Assembly (NCBI RefSeq): GCF_014268815.2
Contig: NZ_JABWRE020000001.1
Coordinates: forward strand, 1,059,001-1,123,000
DNA: 64,000 bases
Direction of reading: 5' to 3'
Source: Pseudomonas urmiensis
GTDB lineage: Bacteria; Pseudomonadota; Gammaproteobacteria; Pseudomonadales; Pseudomonadaceae
The notes below the pieces were generated by a model, which worked only from the letters and a program-made list of their open reading frames with translations, was not told the origin of the DNA and did not search any database. Below are positions 1 to 8,941 of this stretch, in pieces; position 1 is the stretch's first letter, and the number at the start of each line of letters is the position of its first letter. The translations under genes and the position numbers were made by a program.

Positions 1-56
1 AAGGGTTTGAGCAGGCCGAACAGTTCCCTGACGGCGCCACGAGGTTTGCGGGTCAT
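1..56 (-). CDS. pvdE: PvdE-like ABC exporter, N-terminal fragment
   Basis: Only the first 18 codons are inside the window, starting with ATG at 56 and running off the left edge. The visible residues include RELFGLLKP, the kind of basic and amphipathic start seen before the first membrane helix of ABC exporters. The gene lies 34 bases after pvdO on the same strand. In P. putida type pyoverdine loci pvdE, the inner-membrane exporter of the acylated ferribactin precursor, holds this position. The identification rests mainly on gene order, because no ATPase or membrane segment is visible. An ATCTCC-complementary ribosome site (GGAGAT) lies just upstream. Confidence 0.6.
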   Translation of the reverse strand, partial: MTRKPRGAVRELFGLLKP

Positions 57-90
57 TGGTATCTCCTGAATCACACGGGGTTAAGGGTCA

Positions 91-990
91 TCAGAGTTCG
101 CGAACGACCCGAAAGCCCAGGAAATCGCCGCGCACGTCAGGGGCGCGGTTGTTGCGGTTGCCGGAACGCGAGAACACCGGCGCTTCGCCCCAGTCGTTGC
201 CGCGCATGACCCGCACGCTGCAGTCACCGGTGGTCCAGGCACTGCCATCGGCCGGGGCGCCCTGGTAACCATCGTTCCAGCAATCGGCGACCCACTCGTA
301 GACGTTGCCGTGCATGTCATGGACGCCGAACGCATTGGCCGGGTAGCTGCCAACGGGAGCGGTGTAGGAGTAGCCGTCGGTGGGGCCGTAGGTGTTGGCG
401 TGCTGGGCGATGCTGTATTTGCTCGGGTCGTTGTTATCGAAGGGGAATGGGAACGGGCCGGCGGAGCCTGCGCGTGCGGCGTATTCGCGCTGCGCTTCGC
501 TGACCATGCGGTAGTTATGCCCGGTCTTTTTCGACAGCCATTTGGCGTAATCCTGTACATCGAACCAACTGACGCACACCGCGGGCTGACGCGGGCCCTG
601 CTTGTAGGTGGGTTTGCTGGCTGCGCAGAAGCGCCCAGGGCGGGTATCGCCGTCGGCGATTTTCACCCCGCTTTCGCGGATGTAGGCATCCAGCTCGCCG
701 GCAGTGACGTGGTAGCGGCTGATGGCAAAGGGTTTGGCGAAGGTCACGGTGTGCTGTGGGCCTTCATCGCCTTCGCGGCCGAGCTCATCCTCTGGAGTGC
801 CCATCAGGAAGCTGCCGGCAGGCAGCACGACCATTTGCGGGCAGGCGCTCTTGCAGTCCTGGAACACGCTACCCGGCTTGGGGCTGTCCGCAGCCTGGGC
901 GCTGGCGGCAAGGCCGAGGACGGCGCAACAGCTGAGCTGGCGCAAGGTTCGCGCGGGAGAGGGCAATGACGTGAAGCGTTCGTCGGACAT
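91..990 (-). CDS. pvdO: PvdO, periplasmic pyoverdine chromophore maturation protein
   Basis: This is a 299-residue exported protein of the formylglycine-generating-enzyme (sulfatase-modifying factor) fold. It has a Sec-type signal peptide ending near ASAQA (residue 33), then VVLPAGSFLMG, the GNVYEWVADCW motif and the C-terminal RGNDW...GFRVVREL motif. In characterised pseudomonads PvdO works in the periplasm on the oxidation of dihydropyoverdine to pyoverdine. By eye, the stretch that carries the catalytic cysteines in true formylglycine-generating enzymes (after RGG/NxW) has no cysteine here. This fits PvdO being a divergent member with different chemistry. It is cotranscribed with pvdM and pvdN, 47 bases after pvdN. 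Confidence 0.92.
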   Translation of the reverse strand: MSDERFTSLPSPARTLRQLSCCAVLGLAASAQAADSPKPGSVFQDCKSACPQMVVLPAGSFLMGTPEDELGREGDEGPQHTVTFAKPFAISRYHVTAGELDAYIRESGVKIADGDTRPGRFCAASKPTYKQGPRQPAVCVSWFDVQDYAKWLSKKTGHNYRMVSEAQREYAARAGSAGPFPFPFDNNDPSKYSIAQHANTYGPTDGYSYTAPVGSYPANAFGVHDMHGNVYEWVADCWNDGYQGAPADGSAWTTGDCSVRVMRGNDWGEAPVFSRSGNRNNRAPDVRGDFLGFRVVREL

Positions 991-1037
991 GGAGTGGTTT
1001 CCGTCAGCGTTTGGCTACAAGAAAAAGGGTGGAAAAG

Positions 1038-2324
1038 TCAGCTGCGCAGGCGTTGGCGCAGCGCCTCGATCAGGCGATCGATTTCTGTCTCGGTATTGAG
1101 CAAGCCAGGGGCGGTGCGCACGACCGGGCCGACATCGCGATCGACCGCATCGACCACGATGCGCTGGCGGTTGAGCTCGGCGGCCACGGCGTCGGCATCC
1201 TGGCCCTTGATCCGGAAGAAGGTGAAACCCGCCGAATGCCGGGCGCTACGTGGCGTCACCAGTTCAATGGCGGGGAATTCGGCCAGGCGCTCCTTGAGGT
1301 AGTCGTTCAAGCCGTGGATGCGCGCCTCAATCGCGGCCTTGCCGTGTTGTAGGTGCAGCTCGAATGCCTTGCCCAGTGCCCAGCGGTGTTCGAAGGCGTG
1401 GTAGCCACCGGGGGTCATGGTGGTGGCGAAGTCTTCGTTTTCCGAGAAGGTCGCGAAGGTCGGCGTCAGGTGCTTGAGCTCGGTGGAGGCGGCGCAGATG
1501 ATCCCGGTGCCGCGGGGGCCGAACATCCACTTGTGGGTGCCGGAGATGAAGTAGTCGCACTGCAGGTCATCGAAGCGCATGTCTTCGACGCCAAAGCCGT
1601 GCACGCCATCGATCACGTAGAGGATGCGCTGGTTATCGTCACGCTTGCCGTTGAGCTCGCGCACCAGTGCGCCGATTTCGCCCACCGGCAGTTTCACGCC
1701 GCTGCCTGAGTGCACCCAGGTCATGCCCAGCACCCGGGTCTGCGGGCGGATCGCTGCGGCAATGGTGCCGAGCACTTCGTCGTCGGAGACCTTGGCCGGA
1801 TCCTGGAACAGGCGCACCTTGCGCACCGGCGTGCCTTCGCGCTGGCTACGGTAGGCGAGGATGTTGCGGGTTGAATAGTGTTCGTGCTCGGTGGTCAGGA
1901 TCTCTTGCCCAGGCGCCAGGCGCAGGCCGCCGTAGATCAGCCCCAGGCCCTCGGTGGTGCTGCCGGTGAGGGCGATCTGGCGCGGCTTGACCTCCAGGTA
2001 GCGAGCGGCCCAGTCGCGGACCTCGGCTTCGCGCTTCCAGTCTTCCTGGGTGTCCCAGTCAACCCAGCGCGCCGGGTGGCGATCGAGCTTGGCCCGGTAG
2101 CCCTCGATGGCCTCGCGCACAGGCTTGGGATGTGAGGTGATGAGGAAATTGGCGAAGTGGGCGTAGTCAGGGTCGAGGTCGAACAGCTGGCGAAAAGCGG
2201 CCCACGGGTCGCTGCCGGTGGTTGGCCTTGGGGTGGCCTGGGCCGAGCCCAGCAACGGGCTGGCCAAGGGCAGGCTGGCCGCCAGCAGTCCGGCATGCTT
2301 GAGAAAAGTACGGCGATCGTTCAT
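1038..2324 (-). CDS. pvdN: PvdN, Tat-exported PLP-dependent pyoverdine tailoring enzyme
   Basis: The 428-residue product belongs to the class V aminotransferase fold. The N-terminus DRRTFLK followed by a hydrophobic run is a twin-arginine signal, so it should act folded in the periplasm. SGTHKW around residue 265 holds the PLP-binding lysine. In fluorescent pseudomonads PvdN converts the glutamate side chain next to the chromophore to succinamide. The start is set at ATG 2324 rather than the in-frame TTG at 2342, because this gives the Tat signal directly at the N-terminus and the expected family length of about 427. It starts 14 bases after the end of pvdM in the pvdMNO operon. Confidence 0.93.
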   Translation of the reverse strand: MNDRRTFLKHAGLLAASLPLASPLLGSAQATPRPTTGSDPWAAFRQLFDLDPDYAHFANFLITSHPKPVREAIEGYRAKLDRHPARWVDWDTQEDWKREAEVRDWAARYLEVKPRQIALTGSTTEGLGLIYGGLRLAPGQEILTTEHEHYSTRNILAYRSQREGTPVRKVRLFQDPAKVSDDEVLGTIAAAIRPQTRVLGMTWVHSGSGVKLPVGEIGALVRELNGKRDDNQRILYVIDGVHGFGVEDMRFDDLQCDYFISGTHKWMFGPRGTGIICAASTELKHLTPTFATFSENEDFATTMTPGGYHAFEHRWALGKAFELHLQHGKAAIEARIHGLNDYLKERLAEFPAIELVTPRSARHSAGFTFFRIKGQDADAVAAELNRQRIVVDAVDRDVGPVVRTAPGLLNTETEIDRLIEALRQRLRS

Positions 2325-2338
2325 GCAAGGCTCGCAGT

Positions 2339-3682
2339 TCAACGGGAGGAGGTGGTGGTCGGACGGGCAGCGTGTTGCACCTGCTCCCAGACCCTCAGGA
2401 AGTTGCCACCCCAGAGCTTGGTGATGTCGGCCTCCGAGTAGCCCCGGGCGATCAGCTCCGCGGTGACGTTGCGTGCCTGGCTGGCATCGTTCCAGCCGGC
2501 GATCCCGCCACCTTCGTTGAAGTCGGAGCTGAGGCCGACATGGTCGATACCGATCTTGCGCACCGCGTAGTCGATGGCGTCGCCATAGTCCTTGAGCGTT
2601 GCCTGCGGTTCCTCATCGAGGATGGCGTACAGCGCTTCGGCATACTCGCCGACTTTCTGCTCCGGCCAGCCGGCGATGATCGGGTCGCCGGGCATCAGTG
2701 CGTAGGCCTGGTTAGGCAATGGCGGCAGGCTGAAGCGTGCCCGCAGGGCATTGAGCCGATCCTGGGATTTTTCGCTCAGCGGCTTCAGGTAAGTGCCGAA
2801 GGCGACGATTTGCACCACGCCGCCGCTGTCCTTGATCAGCTGCATGTCCTTGTCGCTGAGGTTGCGCGGGATATCTACCGCGGCCCTGGGCGCCGAGTGC
2901 GAGGCCACCAGCGGGGCGCGGCTGAGCTGGGCGACCTGGCTCAGGGCCTGGTCCGACATCTGTGACACGTCGATGATCACACCCAGGTCATTGAGCCGTT
3001 GAACCGCCTGGCGACCCAAGGGGGACAGGCCTCCCAGCGCGTCGACGGTGTCATTGAAGAACGGCAGCGGGCGCGAAGAGTCAGCCCAGCTGTTGTTGCC
3101 GACATAGCTGAAGCCGAACATGCGCACACCGCGTGCGGCCCACTTGTCCAGCAGGTCGATGTCATCGCCCAGGGCGTAGGCATTGAGCATGCTGATGAAC
3201 ACCGCGAACTTGCCTTCGCCATGCAGCCGGCGCATGTCCTGCGGGGTATAGGCGATGCCAACCTGGTTGGGGAAGTCGCGGACCATGGCGGTGATGGCGT
3301 TGTAGCGCACCTCCTGGGTGTGCCGGGCGGCGTCGACAAAACCGTCGGTAGGGCGGTGCGGGCCATTGTTGCCGGTCCAGGATTCCGGCCAGGCGAAGAT
3401 CGTCAGTGCGGCGCCGGACAGTCGCCCACGGGCAGCCTTGACCAGGTCGAAGCGCCCCGGCCCGTCCTGGTCGGCTTCATTGCCTTCGGTGCCGAAGCTC
3501 AGCGGCAGGGTGATGTGGCTATCAAACGAAATAATCCGCTCCTGCAGATCATTGGCCTGGCGCACCACCTCCTTGGGGTAACCGTCCTTGTCCAGGTAGT
3601 ACCAGGCGGCAAGCCCGGCACTTACGGTCAGGGTAGTGGCCAGGCTGATGTACAGGGCTTTTTTCCAGCGTGGTGTCGTCAT
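2339..3682 (-). CDS. pvdM: PvdM, periplasmic dipeptidase-like pyoverdine maturation protein
   Basis: This is a 447-residue peptidase M19 (renal dipeptidase) family protein with an N-terminal membrane or signal segment (KKALYISLATTLTVSAGLAAWYYL). PvdM is needed for chromophore formation in the periplasm, but its chemistry is unsettled. ATG 3682 was chosen over ATG 3727. The iron-starvation box ends at 3743, so transcription should start near 3735, too close to 3727, and the product from 3682 begins MTTPRWKKALY as in the family. The metal site looks incomplete: the usual HxD is SHIT here and the usual VEGGH glutamate is not seen, while SHS and GLSSDF remain. It is the first gene of pvdMNO. Confidence 0.92.
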   Translation of the reverse strand: MTTPRWKKALYISLATTLTVSAGLAAWYYLDKDGYPKEVVRQANDLQERIISFDSHITLPLSFGTEGNEADQDGPGRFDLVKAARGRLSGAALTIFAWPESWTGNNGPHRPTDGFVDAARHTQEVRYNAITAMVRDFPNQVGIAYTPQDMRRLHGEGKFAVFISMLNAYALGDDIDLLDKWAARGVRMFGFSYVGNNSWADSSRPLPFFNDTVDALGGLSPLGRQAVQRLNDLGVIIDVSQMSDQALSQVAQLSRAPLVASHSAPRAAVDIPRNLSDKDMQLIKDSGGVVQIVAFGTYLKPLSEKSQDRLNALRARFSLPPLPNQAYALMPGDPIIAGWPEQKVGEYAEALYAILDEEPQATLKDYGDAIDYAVRKIGIDHVGLSSDFNEGGGIAGWNDASQARNVTAELIARGYSEADITKLWGGNFLRVWEQVQHAARPTTTSSR

Positions 3683-3742
3683 CTCGGTCTCAGTAGGTTC
3701 GCCGCAGAGGTTCGGGCTCGAGGCCATTGCTACCTGGAGAGA

Positions 3743-3766
3743 ACGAGCGCAAAGGCAAGAAATTTA
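3743..3766 (-). promoter_or_regulatory. PvdS iron-starvation box for pvdMNO
   Basis: Read on the minus strand this is TAAAT, 16 bases, CGT, an exact match to the iron-starvation box recognised by the extracytoplasmic sigma factor PvdS. It points toward pvdM and implies a leader of about 50 bases to ATG 3682. The pvdS gene itself is not in this window. Confidence 0.88.
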
Positions 3767-3826
3767 GCGCTCGGCGGTGGGCTGGGGGCAGCGTGGGCGT
3801 GTGCCTGCGCAGAGGCCGGGCAGGGT

Positions 3827-3850
3827 TAAATTTTCCCCTGCGCACAACGT
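3827..3850 (+). promoter_or_regulatory. PvdS iron-starvation box for pvdP
   Basis: TAAAT at 3827-3831, 16 bases, then CGT at 3848-3850. This is an exact iron-starvation box facing pvdP. It lies 60 bases from the oppositely directed box for pvdM, so one short gap drives both sides. It also supports ATG 3905 as the pvdP start. Confidence 0.88.
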
Positions 3851-3904
3851 TTTAGCCTTCGATGGGCCGTGCTTGCGGCCATAACGACTGGCACAGGTAG
3901 TTCA

Positions 3905-5533
3905 ATGACGATTTCCCGACGAGGCTTCATCGCAAGTGTGGCGCTGGCAGGTGTTGCGGTACCTGGAGCGTGGTACGCGCAGCGCCAGCTCACAGCTGAT
4001 GATGAGTTTCCCGAAACAGCCGGCGAGGCGGTCGTGGAGCTTGCCGATACGCCGGGTCAGCAATTGGGCGATACCTTGCGCGGGATCTGGCGCTGGACCT
4101 TGAAGGGCAGCGATGCAGGCCTTGAGGGTCTTGAGCATCAGCCATTGGAGTTGTTTCTCGATGTTGCCCAGCGCGGCCGGGCCATTCGTGGCTTCCTGGA
4201 CACGCCCGAGCGCTTGCGCAGTGACCAGCAGCCGCGCTACCGGGTCGTCGGTGACCTGCCTGCAGACAAGCCGGGGACCCTGCGCTGGCGCCTGTTTGCC
4301 CTCGACGATGGGGGGCAGCTGCCACGCTATGAGTGTCAGGTGGTGCTGGATGAGGTCTGGGGCGAGTTCGGCAATGCCGGCCCGGCGACCCTCAATGGGC
4401 GGATCCTGCGCTTGGATCGGCCACTGGCGTTGCCCGAGCAGGACAACCGCTTCCTGGCCAGCAAGCAGGTGTTTCCCGAGGCGCGCGAGCGCACGGCGCT
4501 GTCTGCATCACTGGTCGAGTGGCTGATCACGCCTGAGCATCGACTGTTCCACCAGCTATGGCATGCATCGCGAGACAAGTGGCACAAGCTGGCCAAGGAT
4601 AAGCATCAGGCGCTACGTGGCCTGGGTTGGCAGCCGGGGCCACGTGAGCGCGAGCGCGACGCCCGTGGTCGACATAAAGACCGCAATGGCTCGGGGGAAG
4701 ATTTCCTGTTCATGCACCGGCACATGCTCGGCGCGGCGCGGGCCATCCAGGACCTGCCGTCATGGACCCGGTTCCCGCTACCCCAGCCTGAGCTTGAGCG
4801 TGATCGACAGGGGTTCGCGCGTTACTTCGACAACCAGGATGGCAATGCCTTGCCCCCGACCTGGCTGGCCTCGGACGATGACGAGTACACCCAGTGGGTC
4901 AGGGACATCAAGAGCGCCGAGACCTTTCACGGCAACTTCGAGGTCTGGGAGTCGCGTTACTCGGACCCTCAATACCTGTCCAAACTGACCTTGGGGCAGT
5001 TCGGCTCGGAGCTTGAGCTTGGCCTGCATGACTGGTTGCACATGCGCTGGGCTTCGGTGCCGCGCGACCCGGTCAACGGCATGCCGGTGCCGATGGCGCG
5101 CACGCCGGATGATTTCGCAGGGCGCTGGTACGGCGCCGAAAACGACTTTCTTGGCGACCCGTTCTCGTCGCATGTGAACCCGGTGTTTTGGCGCTTCCAT
5201 GGCTGGATCGACGATCGCATCGAGGACTGGTTTCGCGCCCATGAACGTTTCCACCCGGGTGAGGTGGTGCGCGTGCAGGTCAATGGCGTGCCTTGGTTCG
5301 CCGCGGGGCGCTGGGTGCAGGTGGCCGATCCCTGGTTGGGGCCCGACACCCATGGCTGCAGCAGCGTCCCGGGCTTGCGCCCAGGGCGCAGCGTGGAGAT
5401 GGACCCGGAAACCATGAAGCTGGCCCTGCGCATCATCTACGCCGACGAAGAGCGCTTTGACGGCCTGCTGCGCAAGGTGCCGCGCCGCCCTTGGTATGCG
5501 CGGCACCTGAAGGTCAGGCAACGCTCGCTCTGA
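3905..5533 (+). CDS. pvdP: PvdP, Tat-exported tyrosinase of pyoverdine chromophore formation
   Basis: A 542-residue copper tyrosinase that oxidises the D-Tyr/Dab part of ferribactin to form the dihydropyoverdine chromophore in the periplasm. The N-terminus SRRGFIASVALAG is a twin-arginine signal. Histidine-rich copper-site segments are visible: the run FHQLWHASRDKWHKL, then FLFMHRHMLG, LHDWLHMRW and FWRFHGWIDDR. ATG 3905 is preferred over the upstream in-frame ATG at 3869, because it places the Tat motif at the N-terminus, matches the roughly 544-residue family length and leaves a leader after the iron-starvation box. It converges on opmQ with a gap of only 27 bases. Confidence 0.93.
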   Translation: MTISRRGFIASVALAGVAVPGAWYAQRQLTADDEFPETAGEAVVELADTPGQQLGDTLRGIWRWTLKGSDAGLEGLEHQPLELFLDVAQRGRAIRGFLDTPERLRSDQQPRYRVVGDLPADKPGTLRWRLFALDDGGQLPRYECQVVLDEVWGEFGNAGPATLNGRILRLDRPLALPEQDNRFLASKQVFPEARERTALSASLVEWLITPEHRLFHQLWHASRDKWHKLAKDKHQALRGLGWQPGPRERERDARGRHKDRNGSGEDFLFMHRHMLGAARAIQDLPSWTRFPLPQPELERDRQGFARYFDNQDGNALPPTWLASDDDEYTQWVRDIKSAETFHGNFEVWESRYSDPQYLSKLTLGQFGSELELGLHDWLHMRWASVPRDPVNGMPVPMARTPDDFAGRWYGAENDFLGDPFSSHVNPVFWRFHGWIDDRIEDWFRAHERFHPGEVVRVQVNGVPWFAAGRWVQVADPWLGPDTHGCSSVPGLRPGRSVEMDPETMKLALRIIYADEERFDGLLRKVPRRPWYARHLKVRQRSL

Positions 5534-5560
5534 CCCAGGCGACAGCCACCGATAGGCGCG

Positions 5561-6973
5561 CTAGCGTGGCGCCTGGGCGGCCTGCCAGCCGCCGCCGAGG
5601 GCTTTGTACAGGGCCACGCTGGCCTGCAGTTGGCTCAGCTGCAACTGCGCCTGCTGGTCCTGGGCCTGATACAGGGTGCGTTGGCTTTCCAGCACCGTCA
5701 GCAGGGTTTCGGCGCCGGCGGCGTAACGCTGCTGGGCCAGGTCGAAGGCAATGCGCGATTGCTCCACTTCTTGATCCTGCCACTGCCTCTGGCGCTCGAC
5801 GCCATGGGTGGCATTGAGGGCTTTTTCCACATCGGCGAAGGCGGCGACAATGCTGGCGCGATAGTCTTCGAGCAGCTCTGCTTGCTCGGCCTGCGCCAAT
5901 TGATGCGAAGCGCGCAGCCGGCCGTTGTTGAAAATGGGTGCGGCAAGACCGGCGGTCAAGGTGTAGTAGGGGCTGCTGAAGACATCGACCAGGGTTCGTG
6001 CGCCGCTGCCCAGGTCTGCACCCAAGGTCAGCTTGGGCAGCATGGCTGCCCTGGCGACCTGCACATTGGCGCTGGCAGCGGCCAGGCGCGCTTCGGCGGC
6101 GGCGATATCCGGGCGCCGCGCCAGCAACTCGCTGGGCACGCCGCTGCCGATTCGGGGCCAGCGCAGCGCGTTGATCGACCCTTGGCTTTGCCCCAGCTGC
6201 TGAACCGGTTGGCCGAGCAAGGTGGCCAGGGTGACGCGGCTGTCTTGCCACTGTTGCTCCAACAGGGGCAGTTGGCGTTCTTGTGCCGCCACCAGGCTAC
6301 GCTGCTGGGCAAGTTCCAGGCGGGTGGCCGAGCCTGAATTGTGCCGCGCTTGGACCAAGCGCAGGACGTTGCGCGCGTTGTCCAGGTTCAGCCGGGCGAT
6401 GCGCAGTTGCTCCTGCAGCGCCAGGGTGCTCAGGTAGCTGTTGGCAACCGAGCTGAGCAGGGTCAACTCGACGGTCTGGCGATCGAAACGGCTGGCGTCG
6501 AGGCTACGCAGCGCGCTGTCGCGGGCGGCGCGTACACCGCCCCAGAAGTCGATCTCGTAGCTGGCGCTCAGGCGGGTATCGAACGAGGTGCTGGTGCGTT
6601 CGCTGCTATCGACATCGAGCTGTTCGTAGCCTTGGCCATGCAGCAGGTGTTGGCGGCTGCTGTCCAGGCCCGCTTGCAGTTCTGGCAGCAGCGGTGCGCC
6701 GGCGATCGTCGCCCGCGCTTGGGCTTGCCGCACCCTGGCGGCGGCGGCTGCCAGGTCGTGACTGTCACGCCGGGCGCTTTCGATCAGCTGATCCAGCTCG
6801 CTACTGGCAAAGGCTTGCCACCACTGGGCATCGACAAGCGCGACTGCCGTCTGGTCAGTTGCCGCCTGCCAGGTGGCGGGCGGCTCGATGGCGGCGCTGG
6901 GGGCAGGGGAGCTGTTGCAGGCGGCCAGGGACAGGCTCAGGGTCAGCAGACTGATGCGGCTTGGCAATGTCAT
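5561..6973 (-). CDS. opmQ: OpmQ, outer membrane channel of the pyoverdine exporter
   Basis: This 470-residue outer membrane factor belongs to the NodT/OprM family. It has a lipoprotein signal with lipobox LAAC (Cys 19) and two repeated OEP domains of long helices rich in Gln, Ala and Leu. It forms the outer membrane duct for PvdR and PvdT, which recycle newly made and used pyoverdine from the periplasm. It starts 3 bases after the pvdT stop, as the last gene of pvdR-pvdT-opmQ. The family assignment is secure. The name follows from its partners and the adjacent pvd genes. Confidence 0.9.
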   Translation of the reverse strand: MTLPSRISLLTLSLSLAACNSSPAPSAAIEPPATWQAATDQTAVALVDAQWWQAFASSELDQLIESARRDSHDLAAAAARVRQAQARATIAGAPLLPELQAGLDSSRQHLLHGQGYEQLDVDSSERTSTSFDTRLSASYEIDFWGGVRAARDSALRSLDASRFDRQTVELTLLSSVANSYLSTLALQEQLRIARLNLDNARNVLRLVQARHNSGSATRLELAQQRSLVAAQERQLPLLEQQWQDSRVTLATLLGQPVQQLGQSQGSINALRWPRIGSGVPSELLARRPDIAAAEARLAAASANVQVARAAMLPKLTLGADLGSGARTLVDVFSSPYYTLTAGLAAPIFNNGRLRASHQLAQAEQAELLEDYRASIVAAFADVEKALNATHGVERQRQWQDQEVEQSRIAFDLAQQRYAAGAETLLTVLESQRTLYQAQDQQAQLQLSQLQASVALYKALGGGWQAAQAPR

Positions 6974-6976
6974 AGG

Positions 6977-8941
6977 TTATTCGCTGGTAAGGGCTTTGAC
7001 CGGGTCGAGGCGGGCGGCCTTGCGGGCAGGCATGAAACCGAACAGCACGCCGGTAATCACGGCGCAGGCAAAGGCGCCGAGGATCGAGGGCAGGGCGAAC
7101 GCCACCGGGATGCCGGCCAGCATCAGGCCGGCGCCGACGCTCAGCGCCAGGACGATACCGGTCACGCCGCCGACCATCGACAGCATCACCGCCTCACTGA
7201 GGAACTGGCGCAAGATGTCGCGCTGGCGTGCGCCGGTGGCCATGCGGATACCGATCTCGCGGGTGCGTTCGCGCACCGTCATGAGCATGATGTTCATCAC
7301 GCCGATCCCACCCACCAGCAGGGAGATGGCGGCAATCGCGCCGAGCATCAGCGACAGGCTGTTCTGGGTACGGGCCTCGGCCTGGATCAGGGCGGCGTCG
7401 TTGGTCAGTTCGAAGTCGTGCTTGCCGTGGTGGCGCTGGCGCAGCAGGTGATCGATGGCGCGCTCGGTTTCGCTTACCCGGCTGGAGTCGGCTGCTGCGA
7501 TGGTGATGTAGTCCGGGTCACGATGACCCAACAGGCGCATGGCCGCCGACGAGTAGGGTATGACGATTCGCCCGTCACTATCCTGGTCGCCGGAGCTGGC
7601 GCCCTTGCCGGCGAGAATGCCGACCACCTGGAACGGCACGTTACCGATCAGCAGGTACTGACCCAGCGGGTTGGCCTGGGGGTCGAGCATTTTTTCCCGG
7701 ACTTTCTGCCCGATCACTGCAACAGCGGCGCCGCTGGCTTCGTCGGCTTCGCTGAAGAAAGCGCCCTCGACCACCGGCCAGTTGAAGATCTCGGGAAACC
7801 AGGTGTTGTTGCCCCCCACGTAGAACTGCTGGCTGTTGTTGCCGTGGCGGACCATCATCTTCTCGCCGGTGACCGGCATGATGTGCTTGACCTGGGGCAG
7901 TTCCCCGATGGCGGCGACATCGTCCAGGGTGATGGTGCCGGCGGGCTCGCGCAGGGTGGCCGGTGCGCCATTGAGGTAGAGGATGTTCGAGCCGAACGCG
8001 GCCATTTGCGCCATGACTTGGCGCTTGCTGCCTTCGCCGACGGCCAGCATCACCACCACCGAGGCAACGCCGATGACGATGCCGAGCAGGGTCAGGGCGG
8101 TGCGAAAGCGGTTGATCCACATCACCCGCCAGGCGGCTTGCAGGGCTTCGAGCAGTTCGCCCTTCCAGGCGCCGCGCAAGGTCGCGCCGCGGTCCAGGCG
8201 CTGGCGTAGCTCCTGCGCTTGCAGGCCGGGGTGACGCGCGCCGGGCAGCTGATCTGCGGCCGAATCACTGAGTATCAGGCCGTCACGGATCTCGATCACC
8301 CGGTGCGCACGGGCCGCCACCTCGCGGTCGTGGGTGATCAGGATGATCACATGGCCTTGGCTGGCCAATTCGTCCAGCAGGGCCATGACTTCGGCGCCGC
8401 TCTGGCTGTCCAGGGCGCCGGTGGGTTCGTCGGCGAGGATGATGTGGCCGCCGTTCATCAAGGCCCGGGCAATCGACACGCGCTGTTGCTGGCCGCCGGA
8501 GAGCTGGTGGGGGCGGTTGCCGGTGCGGCTGGCCAGGCCCAGGCGTTCGAGCAGGGCGCTGGCTCGGCTGTGGCGTTGGGCAGGTGGGATGCCGGCATAG
8601 ATGGCTGGCATCTCGACGTTTTCCTGGGCTGATCCCGAGGGGATCAGGTGATAGCCCTGGAACACGAAGCCGAAGGCTTCGCGCCTGAGCCAGGCCAACG
8701 CGTCGCTGCCCAGCTCGGCAACATCCTTGCCGGCAAAGCGATAGTTGCCGCTGGTGGGTCGGTCGAGGCAGCCGAGGATGTTCATCAGAGTCGACTTGCC
8801 GGAGCCGGACGCACCGACAATGGCGACGAACTCGCCAGGGTAGATGCTCAGGCTGACCCCGCGCAGCACCTCGACGGTGGGGGTGTCGAGGCCGCCATAG
8901 GATTTGCGGATGTCGCTCAGCTCGATCAGGGGAATTGACAT
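6977..8941 (-). CDS. pvdT: PvdT, MacB-type ABC transporter of pyoverdine export
   Basis: A 654-residue fusion of ATPase and permease of the MacB type. The N-terminal ATPase has Walker [10 protein letters not shown] (residues 43-51), signature LSGGQQQR near 150 and Walker [14 protein letters not shown] helix near 275 is followed by a large periplasmic domain and three C-terminal helices (about 525-640). It powers the PvdR-OpmQ channel. The ATG lies directly after the pvdR stop codon, and its ribosome site GGAGG sits inside the end of pvdR, so the two are probably translationally coupled. Confidence 0.93.
   Translation of the reverse strand: MSIPLIELSDIRKSYGGLDTPTVEVLRGVSLSIYPGEFVAIVGASGSGKSTLMNILGCLDRPTSGNYRFAGKDVAELGSDALAWLRREAFGFVFQGYHLIPSGSAQENVEMPAIYAGIPPAQRHSRASALLERLGLASRTGNRPHQLSGGQQQRVSIARALMNGGHIILADEPTGALDSQSGAEVMALLDELASQGHVIILITHDREVAARAHRVIEIRDGLILSDSAADQLPGARHPGLQAQELRQRLDRGATLRGAWKGELLEALQAAWRVMWINRFRTALTLLGIVIGVASVVVMLAVGEGSKRQVMAQMAAFGSNILYLNGAPATLREPAGTITLDDVAAIGELPQVKHIMPVTGEKMMVRHGNNSQQFYVGGNNTWFPEIFNWPVVEGAFFSEADEASGAAVAVIGQKVREKMLDPQANPLGQYLLIGNVPFQVVGILAGKGASSGDQDSDGRIVIPYSSAAMRLLGHRDPDYITIAAADSSRVSETERAIDHLLRQRHHGKHDFELTNDAALIQAEARTQNSLSLMLGAIAAISLLVGGIGVMNIMLMTVRERTREIGIRMATGARQRDILRQFLSEAVMLSMVGGVTGIVLALSVGAGLMLAGIPVAFALPSILGAFACAVITGVLFGFMPARKAARLDPVKALTSE

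Noticed and set aside
6341..8209. Plus-strand open frame of about 620 codons
   Set aside because: It runs antisense to opmQ and pvdT, which have full motifs, and its translation is low-complexity His/Gln/Gly-rich.
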